Part shown: positions 34,929-46,180 of the stretch, in pieces
How the letters are laid out: each line of letters starts with the position of its first letter
How positions within the stretch are numbered: position 1 is the stretch's first letter
Source: Riptortus pedestris
Lineage: Eukaryota > Arthropoda > Insecta > Hemiptera > Alydidae
Assembly: GCA_019009955.1 (NCBI GenBank)
Contig: CM032232.1
Location: forward strand, 70,512,001 to 70,576,000
Direction of reading: 5' to 3'
Length of the DNA stretch: 64,000 bases
Translations under genes and position numbers: made by a program
The notes under the pieces: model-generated
The model's input: the letters and a program-made list of their open reading frames with translations, nothing else
Told to the model about the DNA's origin: nothing
Databases searched by the model: none

Positions 34929-36281
34929 GCAGAAAATAACTATAGCTATCCTTATTTCGTTCTACATATTTCTTATAAAGACAGAACTGAAAACAGAAAC
35001 AGAAAATCTGGTTCACTGCGAAACTGAACTATGATTATTATACCAGCAGCATTAGGTGTTTCGCAAGGCGTGGGCACTTACTAGCGACTTTGAAGTACCT
35101 GTAAAAAAACTTAAGGGCTATGTTCTTAATGATTTAGAAGGCTGATAAACCGTAATTACTGAGGGCTATACTACGAGATAGGAAACTAATCATACCTGAA
35201 GTTTCACAACGCTCATGACTAATGCCTTCTTCCACATGAAAATATATGGATTACTTCGTTTTTAGACAAACTCAAGACCGACTGAATATGAGAGGGTTGT
35301 AAACAACCCTGAGGACACTACTTAGTTGTACTATTTGCAGGCTATCTAGAAGTCACATGCTGAAAGCACATTTTCGAGGCTTAAGTCTTGCAAACTAAAA
35401 TAGCGATCTCTGAATAAGGAATTAGATGAAAACCAACATTTGAATTATTATTGGCGCAGTTGTCAAATTAATTGCTGAAAAGAAAATCAAAATAATTTAT
35501 GAGTTGAGCAATTAGTGAATGGGCTCATTTTAGCCGAGTTAGACCTTCGTGTCATGAAAAATAACATAATAATTACACTAGGGCAATATAGAAAACAAGT
35601 AGAACAATTACTATAATTAAAATAATAATAGTCAGACAAGTTATGCAAATTGGCCTTGTCGGTTGATTTAAGGTAACGGGCAATATACAAAATGTACCTC
35701 CTAAAATAAATTATTAATAAAGGATTAATTTTGTCTAGAATTAGAGCTAACAATCTAATAACCACTGGATGATATTTGGCATAATAAAATTAAGTATTGC
35801 AGTTTAAATTAAATTTCAATTAGGTATTATTGTCAATTCAATTTCAAATTCCATGATGAAAATTTAAGAGAAAATGTTAAGTGAAAATATTATAAGTGAT
35901 ATTGAAATCTATAGAAAAAAGATATTTAGCTTTAAATGTGGCTTATAATTCTTTCTTTTTTTTTTTCTACAGACCAATAGCTTATGTGAATAATTATAAG
36001 TGACTTATGTATAATTATTATACTTCATGATCTATAATTCGAAAATAATATATTATATAGATTTACTGTGGTCCTATGCAAATAAATATTTATTTATTTG
36101 ACTAATATAACGAAGACTAATTAACTAAGCTTATATTCTTTATAAACGTAAAGTATCTATCGTCAAGTAAAATCAGTGAACCAAATAAAATCAATGAAAG
36201 CATAATAATAACAATAACATGAAGAAAAATCAAGTAACGAGTAACACAACGTGAGTTATTATTGGATAGCACACCCCCCTC

Positions 36282-36340
<59 letters not shown>

Positions 36341-36589
36341 GTAAATATATATATATTTAGTACAACATGTATATGTTAAATTAATTAAATTTTACGACAA
36401 AAATCTGTAGATTCCTTGCGTATGACGAACGATAAGCAAGACATTTTTTAATGTCGAGTATTGGTATTCATATGAATTCGCCTATCTGGGTTTCAAGTTT
36501 AGTATCTTTAATTTAATATCTTTCAAGTAAAATTATCTCTGCTAGGAAAAAGCTAAATATTTTATATAAGTAATTGAGTGATCCATTGT
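34929..36589. other. Unassigned intergenic sequence with TA microsatellite
   Basis: Contains (TA)n at 36286-36334, preceded by ACACCCCCCTCCATACA. The flanks are not Helentron-like. No gene recognised; the 92-codon minus-strand frame at 35487-35765 has no identifiable product. Confidence 0.45.
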
Positions 36590-37079
36590 ATGACAGCTTA
36601 TTGTTAGTGGGACATGAGTCTCCTCCTACTCATGTGTTTATTGATGCCCGAAAACAAAATATGGCAATATCTAGGTTATGATCCAATAAAGGGGAAAAAA
36701 ATGTACATAACAACATTTATATCTTATTACATTTGCAAAAACATTGATTTTATACAAATTTTGGACCCGAGACATAATAACGAAGATATTTCGGGTTTCA
36801 AAATTCCCTGCTCGAAACCTCCCTCTCCCCTTCCACAGGTCCGAATTTCAGGCGTTAACGAACTTGATCTTCTTTTTACATAAAATGCTTATGTATCGTG
36901 TTTAGTAAGGATGAGACGAAATTGGCGACTGCTAGAGTGGCAACAGACAAATATATATATATATTATCATTTTGAATTGATTGATTGATCGATGGACGTT
37001 TGAAGACATTTTATATAATCGCGTTATGAGTACAACATCAATAGCAGATTTCCCCCCCCCCCAGGGAAATCTGCTAAAA
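36590..37079 (+). mobile_element. Helentron-like element, 5'-truncated, poly-C hairpin
   Basis: Body from about 36600 through AACGAACTTGATCTTC and a short TA tract at 36953 to CTGCTAA at 37077. The 3' palindrome has become GATTTCCCCCCCCCC, then AGGGAAATC: both arms remain but the TTAA centre is replaced by a C run. The 5' terminus is not found. The 89-codon frame at 36614-36883 is internal. Confidence 0.85.
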
Positions 37080-37265
37080 TTAGGCGAATCACTCAATAAC
37101 TGTGAATAGTGCGATGGCGTTAAAATTATTTGTGATGGTGATTAAATTGAAGCAATTTTTTTTTTGGGGGGGAGTCTTTGTAGACACTGTTCTTGTCGAA
37201 GATCAGGTGACATTGTTGTTCAATAATCGTTCCTAAATTCTTGTTGATGCTTTCCAGAACTCTGT
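37080..37265. other. Spacer between convergent Helentron-like copies
   Basis: 186 bases with a T9G7 run at about 37158; the two flanking copies face each other with their 3' ends. Confidence 0.5.
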
Positions 37266-37390
37266 TTTAGCAGATTTCTCTTAAGGGAAATCAGCTATTG
37301 AGGTAGTACTCATGACGGAATTTTCGAAATTCTTCTTCAAATGTCCATCGATCCTACCTAGTAGATGACGAAAATGAAGTCCGTTCAAAA

Positions 37391-37446
<56 letters not shown>

Positions 37447-37738
37447 CTGTTACCGCTCTAGTGGTCGCGATTTTTGTTTGATCGGTACCAAACTCGGTAT
37501 ATAGTCGTTTTATGTAAAAAAAAAAGATCAAGTTCGTCAACGGCTGAAATCTGATCAGTAGGAGGGGGGGGGGTTTAGAAGAGAGGATTTTCGAAAATTC
37601 TAAACATCTCCGTTACTATACAACGGATCGAAAAATTGTGCAGAATCAATCTTATTACAAATTAAATTTACTATAACTATTGTTATATACATTTATTCTC
37701 TATCTTGAATATTAACGAAGATATTTGCATTTTTATGA
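37266..37738 (-). mobile_element. Helentron-like element, 5'-truncated
   Basis: Plus-strand reading AGCAGATTTCTCTTAAGGG, then the 3' block, (TA)n at 37395-37441, and the body to AACGAAGATATTTGCATTTT. The 5' terminal hairpin is missing; sequence after 37738 is unrelated. Its 3' block and body are close to those of 25915 and 27124. Confidence 0.88.
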
Positions 37739-39299
37739 AGTCTTTTTCTGTTGGCGCCTCACATGAAAAGCTTCAGGCGTTCACCGAGGAATCATGTTTT
37801 AGGTGACTGCTTGAGCACTATTAGTCAGTGAAAACGTGTTTGTAATAGAAAATACGTTCATTGGGAGCGGTTTTCTCGCTCCATTTGGCTAAAAGAGAAA
37901 GAGAGGACTATGAGAGAAGTGCATTAAGAGCCCACTTAGCCGATGTCTAAGATTGGCGTGCACGAAATGGGAGGAGTGCATCAGAAATGCAGAGAGCCAA
38001 ACCCTTTCGAGTCGTTGAACTCTTCAAATTATCTACAGTTTAGAAAGTGGGCCCTCCCTGACATGTGTACAGATGCAAATTATAGCGTGCCACCTGTGAA
38101 TATCAACGGGTTTCTCCTCTCCGCCCATCCCCACTCCAAAGCCAAACATCTTATGTCTCTCTCATTCCTTGATCTGTTTGCTTTGTCTTATGAACAGAAT
38201 TGATTTGCGGCTTTCCCTTAATCAATTCTTGACTACTCAGTGCCACCTAGTGTGTGCTATGTTCGGGCAGGATACGTAACACACGTTTACAGCACTTTCT
38301 AATTTTATTTCATTTCTAATTCAAATACTGACCTTCCTACTAAAATTTAGGCATTTTGTAACTTCCCCACACATAATAAATTATTCTCATTCTCATTTAC
38401 TTAAAACTTTAATTTTACCCAACGAACTGAGGGAGAGAAAAAAATCATAGTCACAGTCTAACATCCTTTTATAAAACAACATCTATTACAGTTTATCTTA
38501 TTTCGTTTAGTTTCAATTATTCTACACATGTTAATTAAAATGCTGGGCAGGGACCTTCAGAATAAATTCTTATATTTTAATTACTGATTTGTATCTAACA
38601 TTTTTATGTAGGTTCTGCACAATCTTAATTAAATGCTTTTTTTAAAGTAATAACAAAATAATGAGTCTTCCAGAACCAATAAAATATACTGAAATGTTTT
38701 ATAGGGCTTTCATTTTTTGATTCCATACAAAGGAACAGCCATTTTTTATTTTTACATTTATCCCGTCAGAGGACAGTCCAGTGGATTGAGAAAACAGAAT
38801 AAAATGTATTAAAATTCCATGTTATTTAATTGTATGGATAAATAAACGTTGCTGTTATATTTTTCTGAACAAATTTACAGCAAATTTAAAATAAAATCCA
38901 AAGTGGTAGATGGAGCAGGCAATTCTCAGGCTACTCAAGGTTGATATGAAAGGCGAATTTTTATTTTTCTGGCCGTGGAATAATTTGCCTCTTCTTTTCT
39001 GCTAATTGAAACTGTGGGGATGGCTACGTCATGAACCTAATTTGGAGAATAGGTTATAAACCAATTATCTGAGGCGATGTTTAGGCTATATACCTCTTGT
39101 TATGTCTAAATCATCCACCTGTGCCGATGTATAACTATTTACCCATATATAATGTTCACAGGAGTTCCACACAAGGGATGCTCTATAGTAATCAATTGGA
39201 AGAAGGTCAAGGCATAAGTGATGCAAGCTATTGCTCTTTAACGCTCTACAAAAGACACTGAAGATGGAGCAGTTGCTCTGAAAATGCACTATGTAAAAA
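37739..39299. other. Unassigned, with a GC-richer island at 37740-38270
   Basis: The part at 37740-38270 is more balanced in base composition than the surroundings and includes an 86-codon ATG frame at 37943-38203 (begins MSKIGVHEMGGVHQKCREP) with no motif I recognise. It could be chance, an exon-like remnant, or part of an unknown repeat. At 39256-39288 there is a CTGAAGA-stem-GAAAA motif (GGAGCA, GT loop, TGCTCT). Nothing else was recognised. Confidence 0.35.
39256..39288 (+). other. CTGAAGA-stem-GAAAA motif, hammerhead-like
   Basis: CTGAAGAT, GGAGCA, GT, TGCTCT, GAAAATGC. Six-base stem (one G-T pair) directly before GAAAA; same layout as 23897 and 25025. It lies about 45 bases before the minisatellite starts. 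Confidence 0.4.
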
Positions 39300-41892
39300 T
39301 AAACTTATTTTAGTGAAAAACAGCCCAACTGTGTACATCCAGAGAGAGGTGATAATGTCCAATAGAGTGCCCGAACGTAGACAATTTATTGTATGACGAA
39401 GTATTGTGTGCAATAGAGTGGCCATACAGTGAGAAGTACGAGATATTCTGTGCAATAGATTGGCCGTACCTAGAGAAGTACGATGCATTCTGTACCATAG
39501 AGTAAGTGTACGTTGATAAATACGATTTTTTTTAGATTATTTTATTTTATTAAGAATATTACAGTCTGCATTTAAATGCATTTTGTAATCAGATATGCAG
39601 AATACAGTCGTCCTCCATCACTCTCGACAGAAGCTACACCCCTTCACCGCAATGAGAGTAGCAGCCTCTCCCTGCCTGGCAAGGAAGTCAAGAGCTAAGA
39701 AGGAATGGCACTTGATAAGAAAATAGCCACTGCTATCACTTCACCTTACACTTAAAGATCTCAGGGCCATTGTCTCTTGAGGCGCCGTGGAGGAGAATAT
39801 CGGTGAGTGGTACAAGAAAGGGCTAGAACTTCTGGATTAGGATGATTGGATAGCCTGCTGTGGAATTATTTTAATTTTTGGGTCATTAGGTCCTTTACAA
39901 ATGGTATATTAAGATCTTTATGGTGGTTGCGGTTGGTGATATAATATGGAGTATCTAGTATGGTGCGCCGGACTTTGGATTGGAGAGCCAGGATGCGTCT
40001 GATGTTCGAAGGTTTTTCTGTTCCCCACACTTTTATTGCGTATGACCATACAGGTGATAAATAAGAGGCATTCCTTGCAATGGTGAGGCCGTACGTAGAC
40101 ACGAATGAGGTATTGTATGCAATAGAGGATCCATAATTGTATAACAGTCATTCTGTACAATCGAGAGGCCGTACAGAGAGAAGTAAGAGTCATTCTGTGG
40201 AATAGTGACGCCGTACTTGGAGACGCACGCAATATTCTGTGTGATAGATACGCTGTACTTAGAGAAGTATGATATATTCTGTGCAATAGATAGGCGGTAC
40301 CTAGAGAAGTACAAGGCATTCTGTGCAATAGATAGGCCGTACCTGGAGAAGTGTGTGGCATTCTGTGTATTAGAGAGTCGTACGTAGACAAGTAGGAGAA
40401 ATTATGTGAAATAGATAGGCCGTACCTGAAGAAATACGAGGTATTCTGTGCAATAGATAGGCCGTAGCTAGAGAAGTACGAGGCATTCTGTGCAATAGAT
40501 AGGCCGTACCTGGAGAAGTTTGGGGCATTCTGTGCAATAGATAGGCCGTACCTGGAGACGATTGGGGCATTCTGTGTAATAGAGAGCCGTACGTAGACAA
40601 GTAGGAGAAATTCTGTGCAATAGATAGGCCGTACCTGAAGAAATACGAGACATTCTGTGCAATAGATAGGCCGTAGCTGGATAGGTTCGGGGCATTCTGT
40701 GCAATAGATAGGCCGTACCTGGAGAAGTTTGGGGCATTCTGTGTAATAGATAGGCCGTAGCTAGACAAGTAAAAGAATTTTTGTGCAATAGATAGGCCGT
40801 ACCTGGAGAAGATTTGGGCATTCTGTGTAATAGAGAGCCGCACGTAGACAAGTATGAGAAATTCTGTTCAATAGAAAGGCCGTACCTGAAGAAATACGAG
40901 ACATTCTGTGCAATAGATAGGCCGTACCTGTGGACGTTTGGGGCATTCTGTGTAATATTGAGCCGTACGTAGACAAGTAGAAGAAATTCTGTGCAATAGA
41001 TAGGCCGTACCTGAAGAAATGCCAGGCATTCTGTGCAATAGATAGGCCGTATTTGGAGAAGTTTGGGGCATTCTGTGTAATAGAGAGTCGTACGTAGACA
41101 AGTAGGAGAAATTATGTGAAATAGATAGGCCGTACCTGAAGAAATACGAGGTATTCTGTGCAATAGATAGGCCGTAGCTAGAGAAGTATGAGGCATTCTG
41201 TGCAATAGATAGGCCGTTGTTGGAGAAGTTTGGGGCATTCTGTGTAATAGAGAGCCGTACGTAGACAAGTAAAAGAAATTCTGTGCAATAGATAGGCCGT
41301 AGCTTGAGAAGTACGAGGCATTCTGTGCAATAGATAGGCCGTACCTGGAGAAGTTTGGGGCATTCTGTGTAATAGAGAGCCGTACGTAGACAAGTAAAAG
41401 AATTTTTGTGCAATAGATAGGCCGTACCTGGAGACGATTGGGGCATTCTGTGTAATAGAGAGCCGTAGCTGGATAGGTTCGGGGCATTCTGTGCAATAGA
41501 TAGGCCGTACCTGGAGAAGTTTGGGGCATTCTGTGTAATAGATAGGCCGTAGCTAGAGATGCATGAGGCATTCTATGCAATAGATAGGCCATTGTTGGAG
41601 AAGTTTGGGGCATTCTGTGCAATAGATAGGCCGTTGTTGGAGAAGTTTGGGGCATTCTGTGCAATAGATAGGCCGTTGTTGGAGAAGTTTGGGGCATTCT
41701 GTGTAATAGATAGGCCGTAGCTAGAGATGCATGAGGCATTCTGTGAAATAGATAGGCCGTTGTTGGAGAGGTACGAGGCATTCTGTGCAATAGATAGGCC
41801 GTAGCTGGAGAAGTACGAGGCATTCTGTGCAATAGATAGGCCGTACCTGGAGAAGTACGGGGCATTCTGTGCAATAGAGGGGGCCGTGCGTA
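39300..41892. repeat. 42/41-bp minisatellite, about 50 copies, interrupted by a LINE
   Basis: Basic unit CATTCTGTGCAATAGATAGG, CCGTACCTGGAGAAGTACGAGG (42 bases). A second form, CATTCTGTGTAATAGAGAGC, CGTACGTAGACAAGTAGGAGA, is 41 bases. The array is more decayed at the left (39300-39525 and 40067-40360) and more uniform toward 41880. The 41-base form recurs at irregular spacing, about 40370, 40575, 40835, 40952, 41077, 41242 and 41370. Minus-strand frames (468 codons at 40468-41874 and several overlapping ones) are 14-residue shadows; each 41-base unit shifts the frame. Confidence 0.97.
39526..40054 (-). pseudogene. Jockey-type LINE fragment inserted in the minisatellite
   Basis: The minus strand encodes IKVWGTEKPSNIRRILALQS, KVRRTILDTPYYITNRNHH, KDLNIPFVKDL, the C-terminal region of a Jockey-clade reverse transcriptase. 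Its 3' end is TTCTTAATAAAATAAAATAA, TCTAAAAAAAATC at 39526. TGATAAATACGA (39514-39525) and TGATAAATAAGA (40055-40066) are target duplications differing at one base. It is 5' truncated. It shares its 3' region with 33995-34605. Confidence 0.88.
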
Positions 41893-43006
41893 GACAAGTA
41901 GCGACTGGCCGTAGTTTACGAGCAGTTAACCAGTATTGCCTTGGGGACTTGCCTCTCCTGTTCCAGCTTCCAACACTCCCGCTTACCTCCGAGCAATCTT
42001 CCTTCTACCTCCTTTTTTTTCTTCTAACTTCATAACCCTTACAAACTCGATATAAGTATAATCCTGAAGTATTGTTTGCATATTTATACGTTCCCTTGTA
42101 AAATATTAATGAAAGCTCGTAAGGTTAGTAAATTTCTCTTTATAGATTGGCCATTCATATTATGTGTGGAAGACACAGGCTTATATAAAGTAATATTTTG
42201 AAGTCAATTATTGAAATTAGAATATATTTGTTGGGCGATGACGACCGTACGGTTTAAGACATAGGTACTACATGCAGTATTTACAGACTACACCAGGCAA
42301 TCGATCTCGTAAACAGGTGAACCTGATTAAAAGGGACCGGGCAAAAGAATAAGAGGGTCACAAGGACATGTAGTGGTTTCCCATTGCCTTCTGCATCAGA
42401 CCATCCAGCAATAAAGGCATCATTAGTAATATTCTATTCACCAGTAAAGGCATGAGTGGAGACTTTTCGATTCAAGGCCAGAGTTGTCTGATAGCCACCC
42501 CTCCGTTGCCTGTAGCTTCCATAAGCTGACTAATGATAGACTATTCCCAGAACTGACAACATGCTGTAAGTGCGATTTTAGACACTTCTATACCTGCCAA
42601 AGGAAAAACATTCGCCTGCTTTCCACCAGAGGACGAATATTGTTAGCAGGATATTTTTGAATTGTGGCCTGTCAAAATAAAGATTTGGATTATCTCAGAT
42701 CTGCTACAGACAACTCATACGAAATCCATATTGGTAGTGGTTTGGTTAGGAATCCCCCCTCACGTGGGGATATACATGTATGGCCAAAGAACAAATATTT
42801 AAAATATTTAGCCACCATTACCCGCCACTCATCGTGGGCGATGGCTTCCCAGTTCAATTCATTCTTCGCTCTCAATTTTAGCATTCCTTGTTGTCGATTA
42901 TCCACCACAATCTCATTCAGAAATCATCTCTTATCTTTGCTTCCTTCTCCAGTGTCCTAAGTCATCTTCCCATTTGATGCTATTATAACTGTAATAATAC
43001 TACGTT

Positions 43007-43049
<43 letters not shown>

Positions 43050-43736
43050 AGGTAAATAAAATATCTTATGATTTTTCCACTAAAAATATAAAATTTGTAT
43101 TTATGATTGATCTGAAGATTGGGAAACAAGTATGACGGTAAGACGATTAAAAAAGGAAAAAAAAATTATTAATAAACAAATTAATATTAGCTCCTTGCAT
43201 TGCCTTTAATTAGCCTTTAAATTAATTGAAAACAGACAAAAATAAAAAATAATTTACTCCTCGGTATTTCTATATTCCAAGCTCTCAGAGCACACAACGA
43301 TGAAAAATATCTTTCCCACATTTAAGCCCATTCTCTGAACTGCATTCGAGCGAGAAGGAAACCAACAAGGTTATTGCTATTGAAAGGGCAATGCATCCCT
43401 AAATGCGGGTTGAATATACAGAAGAGCGATTGTTCAGTTTATTTGTGAGAGTTGCATTCCTTAAGCTGCCGTAATAATATTTCACTTGACAAAATTCATG
43501 AGCTGAGGCCTATGACCTCGTTACGAAGCCGACAGCTTCTATATGTCAGCTCTGTCAAATCATTCTTCTCCTTGGGCTCAACTGCAGGTGAATAGCCTCT
43601 CGGTACGGCTGCAACTCGGCATGTGTGTTGCACTTAAGAATTCATTTTTACACGTGTTTATTTTTTAAAAGAACTAAATTCTCTTTTAAGAGTTATACAT
43701 TTACAGGCGTACGATTAGCTGTACGCTAATCTCGTT
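41893..43736. other. Unassigned sequence with TA microsatellite
   Basis: Moderately GC-rich at 42240-42600 (GTGGTTTCCCATTGCCTTCT), which I suspect is repeat-derived but cannot assign. (TA)n at 43011-43044. Opposed frames at 42664-42960 and 42690-42908 have no motif I recognise. Confidence 0.4.
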
Positions 43737-44678
43737 TTAGCAGATTTCCCTTAAGGGAAATCAGCTATTGCGGTCGTACTCATGACGCGATTTTCGAACA
43801 ATTCCAAATGTCCATCGATCCTACCCAGGAGATGACGAAAATGAGGTCCGGTTAAAACTGTTTATCTATCTATCTATATAATTGTCTGTCACCAATCTAG
43901 ATGTCGTAATTTTTGTTTGATCGTAAACCAAACTCGATATTTAGTCGTTTTATGTAAAAATTAAGATCAAGTTCGTTAATGGCTTCGTTAAAGCAGACCT
44001 GCGAAAGAGGGTGCTTAGAGGGGAAGAATTTTGAAAATTTGAATTATCTCCGTTACAATAAGTCAGATCGAAAAAGTGTATAGAATGAATTTTATTGCAA
44101 ATTAAATGTAATACAAATATTGTCATACATATTTATTCTCTATCTTGAATATTAACCGAGATATATGCATTTTTTTAGTTTTCAGCCTTCAGTAACCCCC
44201 CCCCCACATCTACTCGCGTTACATAAACAATACTCTGTTATATAATAAACCACATTATTCGAAGCTTAAATACAAAATACATAGTATAAATAAAATACGA
44301 GATACATGCAAATATGTTCTTGTGACCCCCCCCCCCTCTGCGTCTTAAATTCTTGGACTACTAAAATTAGATTGATTGAAATAAAAACTATTCTGATTCA
44401 TTATAAATTACAATATAATATAGTCTACGTAGTTTTCAATAAAATTAATTTGTTATATTCTGATATGTTTCAGTTATTATTTTCTTTCCGGTGAGCCGTT
44501 GGCAGACCTGTTAGTTTACATTTCAGACGCTTCCCGTCTGAAGGTTTCTTATTATCGTTTGTATTTATTCAGTTGATATTGACTGTGCTATTGTGTTGCC
44601 ATTATACAGATTTATCTATTGTTAAACTGCACGAGGGAAATCTGCTTAGTTTACGCAGCCCCTGCGTGACGGACTTTT
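43737..44678 (-). mobile_element. Helentron-like element, full length, long form
   Basis: Plus-strand reading AGCAGATTTCCCTTAAGGG (perfect palindrome) to ACGCAG-CCC-CTGCGT and GACGGACTTTT. About 940 bases. Instead of a long TA run it has TATCTATCTATCTATATAA, a tetranucleotide variant. The 5' half contains TTTCAGACGCTTCCCGTCTG and TTGCCATTATACAGATTTATC, the long 5' sub-type shared with 31222-32003. Runs of C9 near 44197 and 44325 are unstable spots. Confidence 0.93.
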
Positions 44679-44832
44679 ATGAAGTGCAGTAAACTATTAA
44701 CTATGAAAAACTAATTGTTTCGAGAGAAAATTTGGATAATGAACTCCAATGATGCATTCTTTACCAAGACATTTTAAAGTATTAGTTTAATCAACAGGCA
44801 GTTTTAAAGTTCATATTATATAATATTATTAG

Positions 44833-45058
44833 GGGACTCAGGTTAGCCATGTGAGTTAAAGTGTTGACCTTAATCTCACATGGTAAACCTAGAGTGGCGA
44901 GTTCGATTTTTGCCTGGGCAGAGGAATTTATTTAGTGACGGAATTCACTAAATGAAATACGTAGTCCAACCCTGGCTAGAATAGGGTGGTAATCTGTAGA
45001 GAATCCGTCCCAATTAGCCATAGTTGCAAAAAAAAAGGACGTTAATAAATAATAATAG
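44833..45058 (+). mobile_element. tRNA-derived SINE with target duplication
   Basis: GGGACTCAGGTTAGCCATG (A-box region), GGCGAGTTCGATTTTTGCC (B-box/T-arm), body CTAGAATAGGGTGGTAATC, GTCCCAATTAGCC, tail TTAATAAATAATAATAG. TATTATTAG at 44824-44832 and at 45059-45067 is a perfect 9-base flanking duplication, supporting insertion by LINE machinery. Confidence 0.92.
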
Positions 45059-45268
45059 TATTATTAGTTACTCACATGTGGAAATTAAGTCATTCAAAAC
45101 GTGTGAAATATTGGTTTTGTGAAGAACAACAGGTGTGTGCTCGACGACGAGTTTGCTAGCGTACGATTAATAATAAACTCGTTAAAAATATGTGTACATA
45201 AAAGCCATTAATGAGGTCAATTCGTCTGGCAAACAAGTACTTGGGCCTAAGACGCTTGCGTAATACTT

Positions 45269-45270
<2 letters not shown>

Positions 45271-45316
<46 letters not shown>

Positions 45317-45320
45317 TGTC
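45271..45320. repeat. (GT)n microsatellite
   Basis: About 22 GT units ending TGTCTGTC. Confidence 0.98.
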
Positions 45321-45580
45321 TATTGCTCATTTGGAGAACGGTTGATATTCAAGTGAAAGCAACAAAATTGTTGTTAGTATAAACCTGTCTTTAGAGGAAG
45401 CCATTATATTCGCAATTACTGAAGTTTATGCCCGGCATAATCATTATACTGGATTAGATAGGCCGGTATAAAGAATTAATTTGCAAAGGAGAATTCAGCA
45501 AACAGAATATCCCTTAAATGAAGAAGTAAATTTGGCGATTTAACCTGCATTCTCGACAAACAGGCTATAACCAATGACTT

Positions 45581-46165
45581 CAAGTAATAGACACTCTAGG
45601 AGAGAAGAAATTGTTCTTAAACGCCTACGCAAAGGATACACTAGACTAACGCATTCATATCTACTGAGCAGGGAAGATGAACCTATATGTCGCTACTGCA
45701 ACAGAACGCTGACTGTAAAACACATACTAACTGACTGCACACAAGTAAAAACTTATCCATGGCCCACAAATGTACGCGAACTACTAGCCGACAGTAGCCA
45801 ATTTATAGATGATGTTTTTAAGTATTTAAGAAATAATGGATTTTTGATGAAATATAAAAGCTGTTATTTTCCATAATGAAAGTTATATATAGCAAGCACT
45901 GTACGTGGATTGTAAGTTTTGCCTCCTTAGAGTTTAACTATTTCTTTTAGTTTTTCTTTTAATATTTTTTTTAATATATTTTTTGTTCTCATGTTGTAAA
46001 TATACTAACAATTTATATTTAGTTATGTCCATTCTACTTATTTTGTACATTTGTAAAATTTAGCTGTGTAAAAATTTTAATATTTATTTAATTTTGTAAA
46101 ACTATACTCAAACATGATAAAATCGGAATCGCCATTGTAGCGGCATCTTAAATAAATAATAATAA
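45581..46165 (+). pseudogene. I-type LINE, 5'-truncated, with 15-base target duplication
   Basis: Encodes in one open frame (about 45590-45873) RREEIVLKRLRKGYTRLTHS, YLLSREDEPICRYCNR, TVKHILTDC and a C-terminus, the CxxC...HxxxxC end found after the RNase H domain in I-like LINEs. About 290 bases of 3' untranslated sequence follow, ending CGGCATCTTAAATAAATAA and TAATAA. TATAACCAATGACTT (45566-45580) and TATAACCAATGATTT (46166-46180) flank it with one mismatch. Only the last ~95 residues remain. The intact frame and duplication suggest a fairly recent insertion. Confidence 0.9.
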
Positions 46166-46180
46166 TATAACCAATGATTT

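Noticed and set aside
37943..38203. 86-codon ATG frame in a GC-richer island
   Set aside because: No domain, signal or splice context recognised and no flanking exon; kept only as a note in the intergenic entry.
40468..41874. 468-codon minus-strand frame with MPRTSPGTAYLLHR repeats, and overlapping frames of 157-192 codons
   Set aside because: Read-through of the 42/41-bp minisatellite. Every strand frame shows the same repeat and 41-base units shift between frames; no start context, domain or codon signature.
39300..41892. CRISPR-like array
   Set aside because: Units are contiguous with no unique spacers and no cas genes; the sequence is eukaryotic. It is a minisatellite.
42664..42960. 98-codon plus frame and 72-codon minus frame
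   Set aside because: Overlapping opposed frames without recognisable motifs; one needs a non-ATG start. Not supported as a gene.
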